In this document: one piece after another, positions 12,025-22,610 of the stretch
Layout: the number at the start of each line of letters is the position of its first letter
Position numbering within the stretch: the stretch's first letter is position 1
DNA from: Nematostella vectensis
Taxonomy: Eukaryota; Cnidaria; Anthozoa; Actiniaria; Edwardsiidae
NCBI RefSeq assembly: GCF_932526225.1
Contig: NC_064035.1
Span: 20,759,969-20,823,968 of the forward strand
Reading direction: 5' to 3'
DNA: 64,000 nucleotides
Notes under the pieces: model-generated
What the model saw: the letters and a program-made list of their open reading frames with translations, nothing else
Databases searched by the model: none
What the model was told of the DNA's origin: nothing
Program-made: the position numbers and the translations under genes

Positions 12025-13093
12025 TGTCGCGTATTGCGAACAAAAAAAGAAGATCTGGTAAATATTCTAACGCTTTTTCTACGGAGGACATTTCATCGCT
12101 AGAGGGATAATCGCTTGTTGTAGTGGGTAGGTCTTTAATCTCACTCTTGATCAATCTTGCTGCAGTTTGTATAATCTTCGCTTTTTCGACTTCGCTATCA
12201 TCGCCCTTAGGTTTTTTGTAGAAGTCACTGATTATACTTGCTGTTGTTTCCCGAAATGTAACGACATTTTGGTTGTTTATAGAATTAATGGCTATTTCAT
12301 TACCGAAATGTTGGTGTAATCTAGCTTTCATAGGGACGTTGCTGTAGGGGGCTTCATTGTCGTCTTCGAGATACATTTCCATTAAGGAAACAAGATCGGA
12401 AATAGTTAATTGCTCTTCGTCATTATCTTCTAAAAATCTTGCTACCTTCAGAAATGCAGCATCTTTGATGGTGTCAGTCCGGCGGCCGAGAGTTCGTTTC
12501 TGGTACTTTTCTTCGCCTTCTCCGTCATGTCCTTTAGGAATCTGTTTACCAGTTCTAAAGTTCACGTTACATGAGTTATGATAAACAGCATCCACTGCGT
12601 GCAGATCGCTCGCGAACTCTATCCGACTGAGGACTATCTTTCCCGAATCATCTTCTCTGGTATTGCAGATGTGCAATATGCGATGTTGAAAATCACTGGT
12701 TCGCACGGGATAGACATCCGAGCCACGTTTTCGGTGATTGTACTTTGCCGGTTGACCACAAAAGAGGCGGTGCTCCTTAAAATTGAATATCGGGCTGCCA
12801 GATCGACGTGCTGCTACTGTCGGATTCTTGTTTTCGTCGACACTTTTGTTTGCTGCTGGTCTCCGTGTATAGTCAAGGCGACATTTGACGTGCACACGTT
12901 GACCAGAGGTAACATGGATATTACTACTTTCCAGGCAATCGCTTATCTCATTAATTGTCTTGCAGCCCTTTTCCGTCAGTGCCACCGCAATGACTACATC
13001 TATAGGCCTGTTGCAAAAGCAGCACGCCATAACGGCGCGTGGTGGGGGATACCTCTTTACTTCTACATGATTCCTTTTGGAAACAAAAAACAC
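11957..13093 (-). CDS. Academ-like transposase, N-terminal Cys-rich half
   Basis: A 378-codon open frame. The start has paired cysteines (MACCFCNRPID, then HVKCRLDYTRRP and RLFCGQPAKY), a zinc-binding pattern of the kind described for Academ proteins. The middle is a charged helical region with no catalytic motif that I can name. The frame runs out at 11957; a +1/-1 shift near 12015 moves the coding sequence into the next frame (11296-12024), where the conserved QYIADNVDHNTRTLDG motif follows. The two frames together make one transposase of roughly 600-700 residues. I chose the ATG at 13093 because it is the first in frame, though the MACCFC methionine about 20 codons later is also plausible. 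Confidence 0.6.
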   Translation of the reverse strand: MFFVSKRNHVEVKRYPPPRAVMACCFCNRPIDVVIAVALTEKGCKTINEISDCLESSNIHVTSGQRVHVKCRLDYTRRPAANKSVDENKNPTVAARRSGSPIFNFKEHRLFCGQPAKYNHRKRGSDVYPVRTSDFQHRILHICNTREDDSGKIVLSRIEFASDLHAVDAVYHNSCNVNFRTGKQIPKGHDGEGEEKYQKRTLGRRTDTIKDAAFLKVARFLEDNDEEQLTISDLVSLMEMYLEDDNEAPYSNVPMKARLHQHFGNEIAINSINNQNVVTFRETTASIISDFYKKPKGDDSEVEKAKIIQTAARLIKSEIKDLPTTTSDYPSSDEMSSVEKALEYLPDLLFLFAIRDSAKVWQKCSRAPGHRHSQLYTG

Positions 13094-13665
13094 AATTTTA
13101 AAAGAAATTCCACTCTCGATGTTTGAATTAACGGAACAAGTTTTCGAAAAGAACTATCATGGCTTTGATAACGGTTAAAAAATGTAGACAAACTAGAAAA
13201 TAAGACTATTTACAATTGGCTTGTGTCTCGTAGATCACTCGAGCTCGATATTGGCTCGTGTGCGATTGTCACTCGCGATGTGTAGTGAATGAAACGATTT
13301 CATAAAGCGAATAAAACATCATTATTTTTTTTCTGATTGCTTACCTTAAATCCCTGTCAGCCTCTATAACAACTGCTACCACAATTAAGCACAAAAAAAG
13401 CATGAAAATATCGACAAATTTGGAGAGAAACCCGATGAACTTGCAGTGCTTGATGTGACTAAACGATTATCAACCAGGCGTTCCTCGCCACACAGGAATC
13501 GACTTGATTGTTGTTTTAATTTTTGATTCTATCGCTGTTTAATCTGAGACTTTTCAAATCATACATAAAAACAAAGTGTTCGCTTCTTACTAACTAGTGT
13601 TTGCATTTTTAAAACCCAAAACATAACAAATTCATTTTTATTTAACATTTTTATAATTTTACGCG

Positions 13666-13851
13666 ACGCGGGTACCCTGTGGTAAAACGCTGAAACTTTG
13701 CCCTTAATTTTAAGCATGTTTGCCCCGAGGAATTTTTTGGAATTTTTAATATGTTAGTAAGGGCACTAAGATCTATCAATCTACGGTCGCAGAAATTCTT
13801 TTGCAATTAGTTTGACTTCGACCCCCTAAAATTCATAGATTGACTGGACTA
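13666..13851. repeat. Right terminal inverted repeat of the Academ-like element
   Basis: It is the inverted partner of 9933-10118. The sequence ends GATTGACTGGACTA and is followed by the CAT target duplication. Identity is high but indels of a few bases separate the arms, which suggests an old insertion. Confidence 0.85.
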
Positions 13852-13855
13852 CATC

Positions 13856-14945
13856 TGTGACATCTTGAGCTCTGCGTCTGGAATAACTTCATGAATAGTC
13901 GCTCTTGCATAAGCCTTGAAGGATCTTCTTAGCTGGCAGTACAAGTGGTGCTGCCAGACCAAGTGGATCGTACACTGACGATGTCATGGATAGTATACCA
14001 CGTCTCGTGGAAACGGATCTCTTTTGAAGAGTTCGGAAACTGAAGACATCTTAAACTTTCCATGTCTTTCCTAGGGTTCACTCTATCGGCAGATCATCCA
14101 GATCAATATCCTTGTCTTTTAATGAAGGGGCTTGCTCTTTTTCTGGAATCGAGACAAGTACCTCACGTCTGTTGCAGAGCTGATGTACCAGACTAAGAGC
14201 TTCGCCAGTAGTCTGCACGGACTTGACACAATCATCTTCGTAAAAGTTCCTCAGAACAGTTTCAACTGTCGCGTCACCAAAATCAGCCTTGTTATTCTCT
14301 GCTGTCTTTCTTAGAGCGAAATTTGCACAGCTCGGTGATGACTTTGCTCCAAAGATGTGAACTAGCATCTGATGCTCAACTGGTGCTGTTGACAAATAAT
14401 GTCCCGGCCACAATAAGAATCGAAGAGCTTCGCAATCTTGTGGTGAGACCTTGACTTGATGAAACATCATTCTACGTCCGCCATAAAGGCCACAGGATGT
14501 TGACGAAAGCGTATAATCACTCCAACGAGCTTGTTGGTTAAGTCAGGACCTTGAAGCAACATATCATTCAATAAGATGTTCTTATGCTTGGCTGCGCAGT
14601 CAAAAACTACTCTCACTTTGTCGGGTTTCTGCGGGTGAAATACTGGATGATGAGCGAGGTACCAAGTCGGACTGTCATCGCTGCTTTGATGGTCTGTAGG
14701 AAGTTGTCTGGCGTGATCTTGAGAAATATATTCGTCTATTGTTGCTGTGTACTGGCGATGGAGGACCTCATACTTCAGTAGTCGTCGCTTTAATAAGCAT
14801 AGTCGTCTAAGGGCTGTGGTTCTGTTGTCTGGAAAGCGCGGATTGTCAACCTTCCATGGTAGAGAAAGCTAGTAATGTCCATCTACTAGCGTTCCCGACT
14901 TCTCGATGATGCTTAGGGCTCGACGATCCTCTATCGACATAGGTT
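13856..14945 (-). pseudogene. BEL reverse transcriptase
   Basis: Minus-strand pieces give most of a BEL RT: KVRVVFDCAAKHKNILLND and LLQGPDLTNKLVGV, the MADVE motif (first catalytic Asp), SSPSCANFALRKTAENNK, the active-site box FYEDDC, and near the end [20 protein letters not shown]. Order and spacing are those of BEL/Pao. The canonical box is YVDD; here the residue before the two Asp is Glu. A one-base shift follows MADVE and stop codons occur, so it is not functional. The RNase H continues at 9924 beyond the Academ-like insertion. Confidence 0.85.
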
Positions 14946-15063
14946 CTCTTGACGTAGGTGTCTCCGTTGTAAAGTCGATCGATCTTTGCCGTCAGCATTT
15001 CTTAGTCTTCGCTTACAAAATTTACTTGTCCTGACTGTCCCGTCTGATTTCCGACTGTTCCAA

Positions 15064-15351
15064 TCAATGTGTGTGTTTTCGTCTTCCACGGCGTTCCTCA
15101 AAAATCCAATGCGCTTCGGGAACATCACTACCGATAAGGATGGTAACCTTCGAAATTTCGGGAAAGTCGATTCCTTGTAAATGAGAACACTTTCTGATGT
15201 CTTCTGATGATGGTATTGATGAGTTCGAGATCGGTAACTTGTCCAAGGTCCACACTTTATCCAACTGGACTTCACCTTTACCATCGAAGGACTCAACTTG
15301 ACCTTGTCTTTGCTGCTTTTCAGCGTAAATTGTCGTTAACGAAAAGGTTGT
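15064..15351 (-). pseudogene. BEL aspartic protease domain
   Basis: This is the C-terminal part of the retropepsin-like putative aspartic protease typical of BEL Pol: VQLDKVWTLDKLPISNSSIP, HLQGIDFPEIS, and ILIGSDVPEAHWIFEERRG. The N-terminal part that would hold the DTG active site is missing. The open frame continues upstream into a different gene family at 15351 without a stop, giving a chimeric 147-codon frame (15064-15507). It shifts frame after GRRK. Confidence 0.75.
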
Positions 15352-15536
15352 TTGTGTCCCTACATCACTGCTAGAGCACCTGCCAATGATATACACCTCT
15401 GGCCTCTCCATAATGTCCTGTATGTCTATATGTACACCCGTCTTCTCAAAGTACTCCTCTGCTGTCAGGTGGAATGCAGGGTCATGAATAGAGGCGACTG
15501 TAAACACAAGGTGACCATGATTCGCAACCGTAGAGT

Positions 15537-15727
15537 ATAATAATAATAATAATAATAACTTTATTTACAGAGGGTGGCACTTAATAGTGTAATACACTAG
15601 TAAACTTGTGGCCCTCAAAACTCATACATACAAATAATACAATATAAAATATATATATATATATATATAAAATATCTATTTACAATACAAATTATAAAAA
15701 TACTATTCCCACCCAGACCAAAAGGAG

Positions 15728-15758
<31 letters not shown>

Positions 15759-16343
15759 TTAAATAAATAAAATAAAATATGAGTTAATTCGAAATATTAA
15801 AATGATTTAAAAGTAATTGTTCATTAAGATATTTATGACGGAGAGCGTTCTTAAAAGAGCTTATATATGAGTTAATTCGAAATATTAAAATGATTTAAAA
15901 GTAATTGTTCATTAAGATATTTATGACGAAAAGCGTTCTTAAAAGAGCTTATATTAGGCAGTTTCTTTATGCTGGCTTCTAAATTGTTCCATTTACGGAT
16001 TGCATTTACTGTAAACGTTTTCCCGCCTTCGCTTTTTCTAGTATACTTTGGAGTTATAAAATTCAGTCCTGAGAAACGAGTATTTCTATTATGAAGTGTA
16101 TTGTTCAGCTTAAGAGTTTCAATTAGATATTCGGGCACCATCAGTTGTAGCCTTTTAAAGAGAATAGAACACATTGAGATGTGATTGTCCAGATAGAAAG
16201 GCAGCCATTGAAGTCTATTAAACAACGGTTCTGAGGGTGCTCTGGGGTCAGCGTTGAGTATTAGACGTGCAGCTCTTTTTTGTAGAGTTAGAAATCTTGA
16301 CAAACAATCCTTAGTTGATGCTGTTTGCCAAACAGTCCCAGCA
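15537..16343 (-). mobile_element. 5'-truncated CR1/L2-like LINE with (TTA)n tail
   Basis: The minus-strand frame (open to 15872) encodes the end of a LINE RT ORF: FLTLQKRAARLILNADPRAP, LQWLPFYLDN and VNAIRKWNNLEASIKKLP. The 3' end is a microsatellite (TAA on plus, 15537-15562), the usual tail of CR1/L2-type LINEs. The host sequence on either side joins within two bases, so target duplication is minimal. Inside, an 88-bp tandem duplication (15781/15869), an (AT)n run near 15650 and a 29-base A tract at 15729-15757 lie in the 3' UTR. Confidence 0.8.
15779..15956. repeat. 88-bp tandem duplication in LINE 3' end
   Basis: GAGTTAATTCGAAATATTAA at 15781 is repeated at 15869 and the match extends to AGCGTTCTTAAAAGAGCTTATA, with only two differences (GGAG versus GAAA). 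It is recent, given the near identity. Confidence 0.9.
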
Positions 16344-17879
16344 TAGTGGTCATGCCACACAAGCAAGTGTCTCTCTAATTTCTTTAATCTCTCTCTCTCA
16401 TCTTCTCCAAAATTTCACCATCATCAAACTCCTTCAGCTCGCACAGTCTTTGTGCTGTATGACTCATCAGGCCTGTACCTAATAAATTCCTGGTGCATTT
16501 TCAAGGAAGCTTTCCTTATTTCATCTAGAGGGACTTTTCTTCCTTAAACTACAAAGTCATTGGTGTGGATTTTGCCTTCTTTGTTCATAACAATCTTCTT
16601 GTACTTGTGGGGTATAATAAGCTTTCCAATCGTATAGTCCCCATCTTCTCTTCTTTTCCCCATCTTCTTTCTCAATTTTTTTGCGTACAGCACTTAGTAG
16701 CTGTTGGTTAGTTTCAGGAGTTAGAAGATAAATCTCCCCTGGAATGAAGCAATAGAAGCTTGAATAAATTTCATTTATTTCACAGATTGTGTCTCCCCGT
16801 CCCTTTTTGATTCAGTTATTACAGTTTAATTACCTTGTTGGTTCTTTATTTCATTACCTTATACTGTATATAACATTGTAATGAATGACAGCATGTCATT
16901 GTATTCCTTCTGTAACTATCTCTGAAACCTTTTGGGTAGGGCATGTCCCTATACATTCCCATTTTGTTGTACACTACTTACCTCCTAAGCCACGTAGTTT
17001 CTTCTAATTCTGCCTTCACTGCGTTCCTCGTGCCTTCTCTTGAATCTTTTTACATTCACTCCTGCATCAATGAGGTACTGATGTAGTATTTGGCCGCCAT
17101 TTTTTGCAGGCTCTCCATTTTTTATTAGCCCATTATAATTCTTTGCCAGAACACTCCAATTGAAAGTGGTGTCTCTACTTCCTTTTCCATTGAAGCCTTG
17201 TCCCATGTCATGTTTGTGATGTCTCCAATGTGATTTTTTTTTCCTTTGTTTCATTTTTGCCTCTGCATGTCTTTCTTCCGCTGCGTTTGTACTTTCATTC
17301 GAAAGGGCTAGCCTGTCTCACTGACGTGCTCTTAGTGACTGCCTGTTACCTAAGCACCTTTTAATAAAGAACAAACATTGTTTTGTAAAACACCTCCAAC
17401 ATTGCATCTCACACAATTTTCCTTTTTCCTCACACAGTTTTCCTTTTTCACACCTTTATTGATTTTGCTAGAACTGTTGTATGCACATTTGGTGATATCT
17501 ATCCTGCGTCTTTTTAAGCTCAGTTTTATATATATATATTTGAGGAACATTGCTATGTGGTATGTTTATCTCTTTCAGGACATTAAACGGATTCTCGTTT
17601 ACTTTGCTTTTCAGCATCAGGCTTTTCACGGAAAACAGTGTCTGGATGGATGGGAAATGTCGGTAGCATCCCTTACAGTCGAACAATGACAGTCCTCGTC
17701 TGAGTCAAACGCAGCCAGCGCTCACCAGAGAATTCTTCCAAGAATTTTGATTTCTCAACCCTTTTACTAGAACTTGACTTAATCCAGTTTTGGAATGCTG
17801 CTTCAAGTGCGGGATAGTTTTTGCTAAACTGGATGTAATCAATGTTGAATGCTTCTGGACAATCTACAAACACCGGTGA

Positions 17880-19464
17880 AGAATTTATACCTTGCTCGTA
17901 CTTGGGATTTGGCGGGATCGTTGTTTCATTTCAGAAATTGTTTTGACATTTTTGCAGATTCTAGAGCTGCAACTTTGGCGAAACCACAGTTAGTCGGGGA
18001 CACAAGTCCGCCTGACATTTATAGAGAAATATGAGTTAATTTGATCGAAAACTATTGAGATTATCGTAGTATTTTGGTTGAGGATATAAACTCGTGTTGC
18101 CCGCGCTTTTCCTAACTGCTAGACTTTCAAAAATTACGTCACTACTTGTAATTGAAGTTTTGTGATTTCCTTAATATGAGATATAATGTCGACATTTCCT
18201 AATAATATGAAATTTTTTCAACCAAGAGATAGGTGAATCCTACATGAATAACAACACATTAAGACAGCAACATTCAGAAATTTTTGGAACTATTTTTTTT
18301 ATCATGCATTAGTTTTATACAATACAATCAACTGTTTTAGAGAATTAAACATACAAGTCTTACAAACCTCTGTGTTTTTGTTATTTCCTGTACAACAAAG
18401 ACGGTAAATTGTGCTACATGGTGCTACAGAGGACAGTTCGTCCGCCATTTTAAAAGTCTATTTTTCAAGCGTCATCCGCTGACAATCTTTATATAGACAC
18501 ACGGCGCAATTCAAGATGGCGTCTCAACAGAAAGGAAAACAACGAATAAATAAAACTCCGGTTGCGCCAGATGAATCTGTGTTTATCGAATCCCTGACTT
18601 TAACAAGGTCTTGATTATATGTTATAATTTGTAAATGCAATTTGGATGGATGTGCAAGTAATCATAATTTTTTTTGTATTTTGCCTAATCACAGCAAATT
18701 ACGAGCTTTTTGTATTCTTTATTTTTATAGCTAAGTACTAGAACATGTTCACCCATCCAAATTGTCAACCTGTTTAATAACATACGACAAGTTTCTAGGC
18801 CAATTATGAACATTTTTGGGGGGCTTTAAGCTAGGAGAATCGACATGTTTATGTTTTGGCGCCAATTTTTGACGGTTGCAGATCACATGAACGGTTGGCA
18901 TGACAACAATTTTTCTCATTTGGACCATCTTGGTACAGTGTATAACCTTAAAAATCAAAACGCTTGTATTTTTGTTTTGCAATTTTTTTTTCGATTTTTC
19001 TATATTTTTGTCACTAGGCCCATGCCTTAAGTACACTGAGTATGCACCGAACACACTAATAGTAAGAACTTGCAACGAAAAAGCAGAAAAGGGTATTTAA
19101 ATGATTGCCTTATGTGCTGCCATCTGTAAAATTGTTATAATCAATCTTCCTTATGATAATTATCAAAATTTGTTTTTGTTGCCCACATGAACAGCTAACA
19201 ATAGCGTGTGTTTATATTTGATAGTGTATACTTGAGAATCTTAATTATAATTTGAGGATTAAAGTCAAGGAAGAAAGCCAATTCATGGATGCCAGGTGGC
19301 ATGGAGAAGAGTGAGGGACTGGGGCACCCATACACTTATAACATTTTTAAGCCAACAAAAGCAACATCACTAACAAACTCTATCATCATTATTTTCTTCC
19401 TTCTACCTCCAATGTATTCCCTACACTCCTCACCTAAAAGGTTAGCAGGTATTTCTCATAGAGC
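17880..19464. other. Mostly non-coding; possible host first exon at 18516
   Basis: No domain-bearing frame is present. A TATA-like TTTATATAG (18488-18496) lies about 20 bp before ATGGCGTCTCAACAG (18516) in a good initiation context (AAGATGG). The open frame is only 32 codons, ending after a possible weak donor AAG|GTCTTG at 18608. This could be a host first exon, but nothing downstream confirms it. Confidence 0.25.
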
Positions 19465-19497
19465 ACTGTATCGCCCCATGACAGGTTCTCCAATAGG

Positions 19498-19602
19498 GTT
19501 CTGGATTCCGTATCCTAGTGTGTGGATTCCGGATCCTAGTGTGTGGATTCCGGATTACATGTGGGTTTTTTCCCCCGGATTCCGGATTCCATTTTTGTGT
19601 TC
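19498..19602. repeat. Left subterminal GGATTCCGGA array
   Basis: About five copies of a GTGTGGATTCCGGATCCTA-type unit of 17-24 bp follow the left terminus. The right-end array contains the identical unit in the same direction, so the arrays are direct, not inverted, relative to each other. Confidence 0.8.
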
Positions 19603-20099
19603 CAGGTTTTTTACAAAACTTTAAATACCTCCAGTGCCTATATGTTCTAAATCTTTCTAATGCCTGTAAAGTTTTGTTTTTACCTTTCGATTCCATTTAT
19701 AAACGTTTTGCGTTGTGTCGCTTGTTGTGTAGACCACATCAAGAAATTTTAAAAGAAACAGTTTTTTTATTACTGACAAAAAACAAAACTGCATATCAAA
19801 GCATACTGTATTTTTTGTCTGTGCGTTACGTGGATAACTATGCTTCGATATAAGTCGAAAAATTGCAAATTTAATAGATCAAGGAAACCTTATTAACTCA
19901 TCGGGCAATAAATGTTGCTGAGAATATGCCTACTTCTTTGTATATCAAAACACATTATCAGGCTCTGGTATTTTGTTTGACCGTGCCATTGTGGTCCGCT
20001 TTGGTGGAATATCAGGGCGAGTTTAGGAGAGCCATGGTAAGTATTTTGGCACGAGCCTATAACAATAACTAAAGTAGACATCACTATCGTAAAATGAAA

Positions 20100-20810
20100 C
20101 GCGTTGTTTAGCGTCCTGATAAACTCACGCCTTCCACTCTCCTCGGGAACGACTCTTCTGTTGCTTCTGTGGGTCTGTGGGGGTAGAAGAAGCCAGCCAC
20201 TTTCCTTCTTCGTTCTCATCTTTCCGTGTCTTTCCGTGTCTGATGTGGAACGATTACTAGGGCAATAACCTACGCTTTAAGATCAGGCAGGGGCTCGGCC
20301 AGCTTGCAGTCTTCGCGCGCCAACAGACTAAGAGACTTTGTCACGCACAAGTGCTTTAATGTAATGTAATGCTGCTAGTATAGCTTTGTGTCTCTACCTG
20401 TAATTCAGTCGAAACACTGCGAGAGGTCATATGTGAATAAACTTGAATTATTATTATGTCTTCTTCGGGAGTTATGGTTGCGGTCTGGTCATCAATGGTG
20501 ATGCTTTCTACTTTTGCCAGCAGAGATCTGGGGAATTGCCGTTGCATACCTGATAAACTAACCCCTTCCACTCTCGCCGGAAACGACTCTTCTTTTGCTT
20601 CTGTGGGGGTAGAAGTAGACTCTCCATTTGTCAGCCACTTTCTTTCTTCGTTCTCATCTGCCCGTGTCTCCACCGTCTGATCATCACCGTTCGCAATTCT
20701 CGAAAGTTTGATGTCTTCTTCGGGAGTTATGGTTACGATGTGGTCATCAATGGTGAGGCTTTCTACTTTTGCCAGCAGACATCTAGGGGAGTTGCCGTTG
20801 CATACCTCGT
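20100..20810. repeat. Internal duplications in the NHL gene 3' end
   Basis: TGTCTTCTTCGGGAGTTATG occurs at 20456 and 20709 (offset 253 bp), followed by TGGTCATCAATGGTGA in both. A further part of the unit (CTTCTGTGGG...GTAGAAG...CAGCCACTTTC) at about 20570-20690 recurs at 20129-20245. The 3' coding end has therefore been duplicated at least twice. Confidence 0.8.
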
Positions 20811-22610
20811 CGAAGGTATATTTCAGATGGTCATCAGTCTGATCGAGCCATCTGAAAGTTACGCTGTTCTTCTGGAATCGTCCAGATGCAGCGATGACCA
20901 AAACGTCTTCCATCATAACGGCGAGCCAATACGGAGATGCCTCCCGTCGGCGATCGTGTCTGACGGCGACGATTTCGTCTTTGTAGTACAAGACCTGCAC
21001 CCTGGTACTTCCACCGGTGTCATTTACTGTGACCGTTGATCGAGCTTCACTTACGAAGTCTAGCACGTCGTCTGAGCCCGTTTCGATTCGGTCAGGCAGC
21101 ATACTCAGTGAGTATGGAAGGGTTCCTGTCAGCTCTTTTGTCTTAGCTCGGACATTTGCTTGTCGCACTCCTCTCCCATACTCCCGTGTAAATTCCCGCA
21201 TGGTCTCTGCACGTCTGCGGTCTTCTGTTTCATCACCAGTCCCCTCTTTCGTCTGCGTTTTCTTGGATGGCCTCTGCATCAGACTTGGTGGATCGCCCGA
21301 GATAATCTTCTCCGGATAAAACGATTTCGGCCCTGTGAAGTATGTAAAATGCTACTGATAAATTCGGAGCATGTCATCTTCCACACAGCGCGCTCGTCTA
21401 TAAGCATACTCCACCATAGTTGGCATGTCATGATCGGCACGCATGGCTTTGAAGAAGCACTCGACAGAAAGAGTTGTCAGACTCGCAAATCTGATCTCCT
21501 CCAGGACTCGCTCTTCGCCGATCTCTGTTAAGGTGTTTGCGAGGCTGGTCAGTGAGTCAAGCGCTATTTGGAATGACTGTCGGGTGCAACGTGGAATTGT
21601 CATGTCAGGGCCATTCGTGCTCTCCTTTGCCTTTTCCTCATGATCTAATAAAAACGCGGCCAGATGTTCTATCTGTCTTTTGGGTTCGTCAAACCTCTCG
21701 GGGAAATTCTCTTTCTCACACTTCTTATCCAGGCGGAACACATTGGCATACATCGACATATTCTGCTGGAGATGCACCAGTCCAACAGCTGATGTAACCA
21801 TTCTAACGGCCTTGTTACCAGTGTCGCAAGCAAAGATCGTATTACGGTAGCTACATAGCCCTGATGGAGAGTTCCACTGAGCATCTAAACCATCACAATG
21901 GCCTGCATCCGTTGAACTAGAGATTGCTGTTGGGGTTTTATCACTGGTTATAAGATCCACCTCTGTCATGGTCAGCAGCGTGTTGATCTTACTTGATGAG
22001 ACGAACACAGTTCCTTCCTCGGTCACTGCTATTCCTGTAGGAGCCACAACACCTGATACTGTCCGAGTGATTGTTTTGTGTACAAGATAGCACACGTAGA
22101 CACAAGGAGCGTTCTCTTTGCAGTCTCCAACAAGAATGTGATCGTCATCCCTGGTAACCGCTATCGACGTTAGGATACTTGTCCGGCCAAAAGATAATAT
22201 GGCATTCAGTTGTCCAGATTAGTTCCCATTTGCATCAGAATTAATATTTGTGATAGAGAATAACATTTGCTCGCTCTATGTCCGATACATAGAGTGTAAA
22301 AAGATCCTTGTGTGATCTGCAAATGCCAAATGGAGACTTCAAATTACATTCTTCTGAGTCAGATGTCAAAGTAAGGTCCCCTACTGTCACCTGGCGAATA
22401 CGTCGAGTTGCGTATTCCTCGTCCCCATCTCTATCCTCATCTCCATTCTCAGACGTGTCGGAACCTAGATTAAGCCTAGACGAATGACAAAAAGGGAGGT
22501 GCAGTCTATAACTCTTATTCGGCCATTTCCCTGATCACAAACGTAGATAACATTACCATCGATATCTAGATCAGCAGGATCTCTCATTTTCACTCCCTTT
22601 CCTAGTCCGT
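20356..22610 (-). pseudogene. NHL-repeat protein of a multicopy cnidarian-type family
   Basis: Reading on the minus strand, the first part (about 22610-21800) is NHL beta-propeller sequence: FGICRSHKDLFTLYVSDIER, then PTGIAVTEEGTVFVSSSKIN and SPSGLCSYRNTIFACDTGNK. The middle (to 21352) is helical, with ARRARCVEDDMLRIY-like sequence (YAYRRARCVEDDMLRIYQ). The rest (21279-20356) is basic and then repeats a segment LLAKVES(L/I)TIDD...TITPEEDI twice. A single in-frame TAG at 21352 separates the two long open parts; upstream NHL blades are frameshifted. NHL propellers bind protein or RNA; the role here is unknown. Its position inside a TIR unit suggests that it is mobile cargo. Confidence 0.6.

Larger units (their letters stand above)
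9933..13851 (-). mobile_element. Academ-like DNA transposon nested in BEL
   Basis: Both ends carry ~186-bp imperfect inverted repeats beginning TAGTCCAGTCAATCTATG. The flanks show a 3-bp target duplication CAT (9930-9932 and 13852-13854; a 4-bp reading ACAT is possible). It encodes on the minus strand a cysteine-rich protein and an XPG/FEN1-like nuclease region, followed by a Cys-rich C-terminus. This combination and a 3-4-bp TSD fit the Academ superfamily as I know it. The class assignment is from memory of family hallmarks, not a search. The transposase is split by a frameshift near 12015, so this copy is probably inactive. Confidence 0.6.
7330..15351 (-). mobile_element. BEL/Pao LTR retrotransposon, gag and 5' LTR missing
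   Basis: Read on the minus strand, the order is aspartic protease (from 15351), reverse transcriptase (about 14945-13856), RNase H (9924-9388), integrase (9470-8304), a C-terminal domain (8127-7885) and a 3' LTR (7713-7330). This is the BEL/Pao gene order. A 3.9-kb Academ-like transposon (9933-13851) sits between RT and RNase H. The 5' LTR, gag and the start of the protease are absent. At 15351 the reading frame passes directly into an unrelated multicopy gene, so the upstream half was lost by deletion or recombination. Many frameshifts make it defective. Confidence 0.85.
15352..17876 (-). pseudogene. Multicopy cnidarian-type gene with WHDH motif, interrupted
   Basis: Several minus-strand pieces belong to one protein family that I recognise as multicopy in cnidarian genomes but cannot name. 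17873-17673 (FNIDYIQFSKNYPALEAAFQ, then EFSGERWLRL) is N-terminal. 17254-16985 (FNWSVLAKNYNG, NGGQILHQYLIDAGV) follows. 16740-16344 has frameshifts and ends LVWHDHY. 15536-15352 continues with ANHGHLVFTVASIHDPAF and a CSSSDVGTQ end. A LINE fragment interrupts it inside WHDHY / STVANHG, and the BEL element begins at its 15351 end. Family members look like transposon- or virus-associated genes; no enzyme motif is evident. The copy is dead. Confidence 0.5.
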
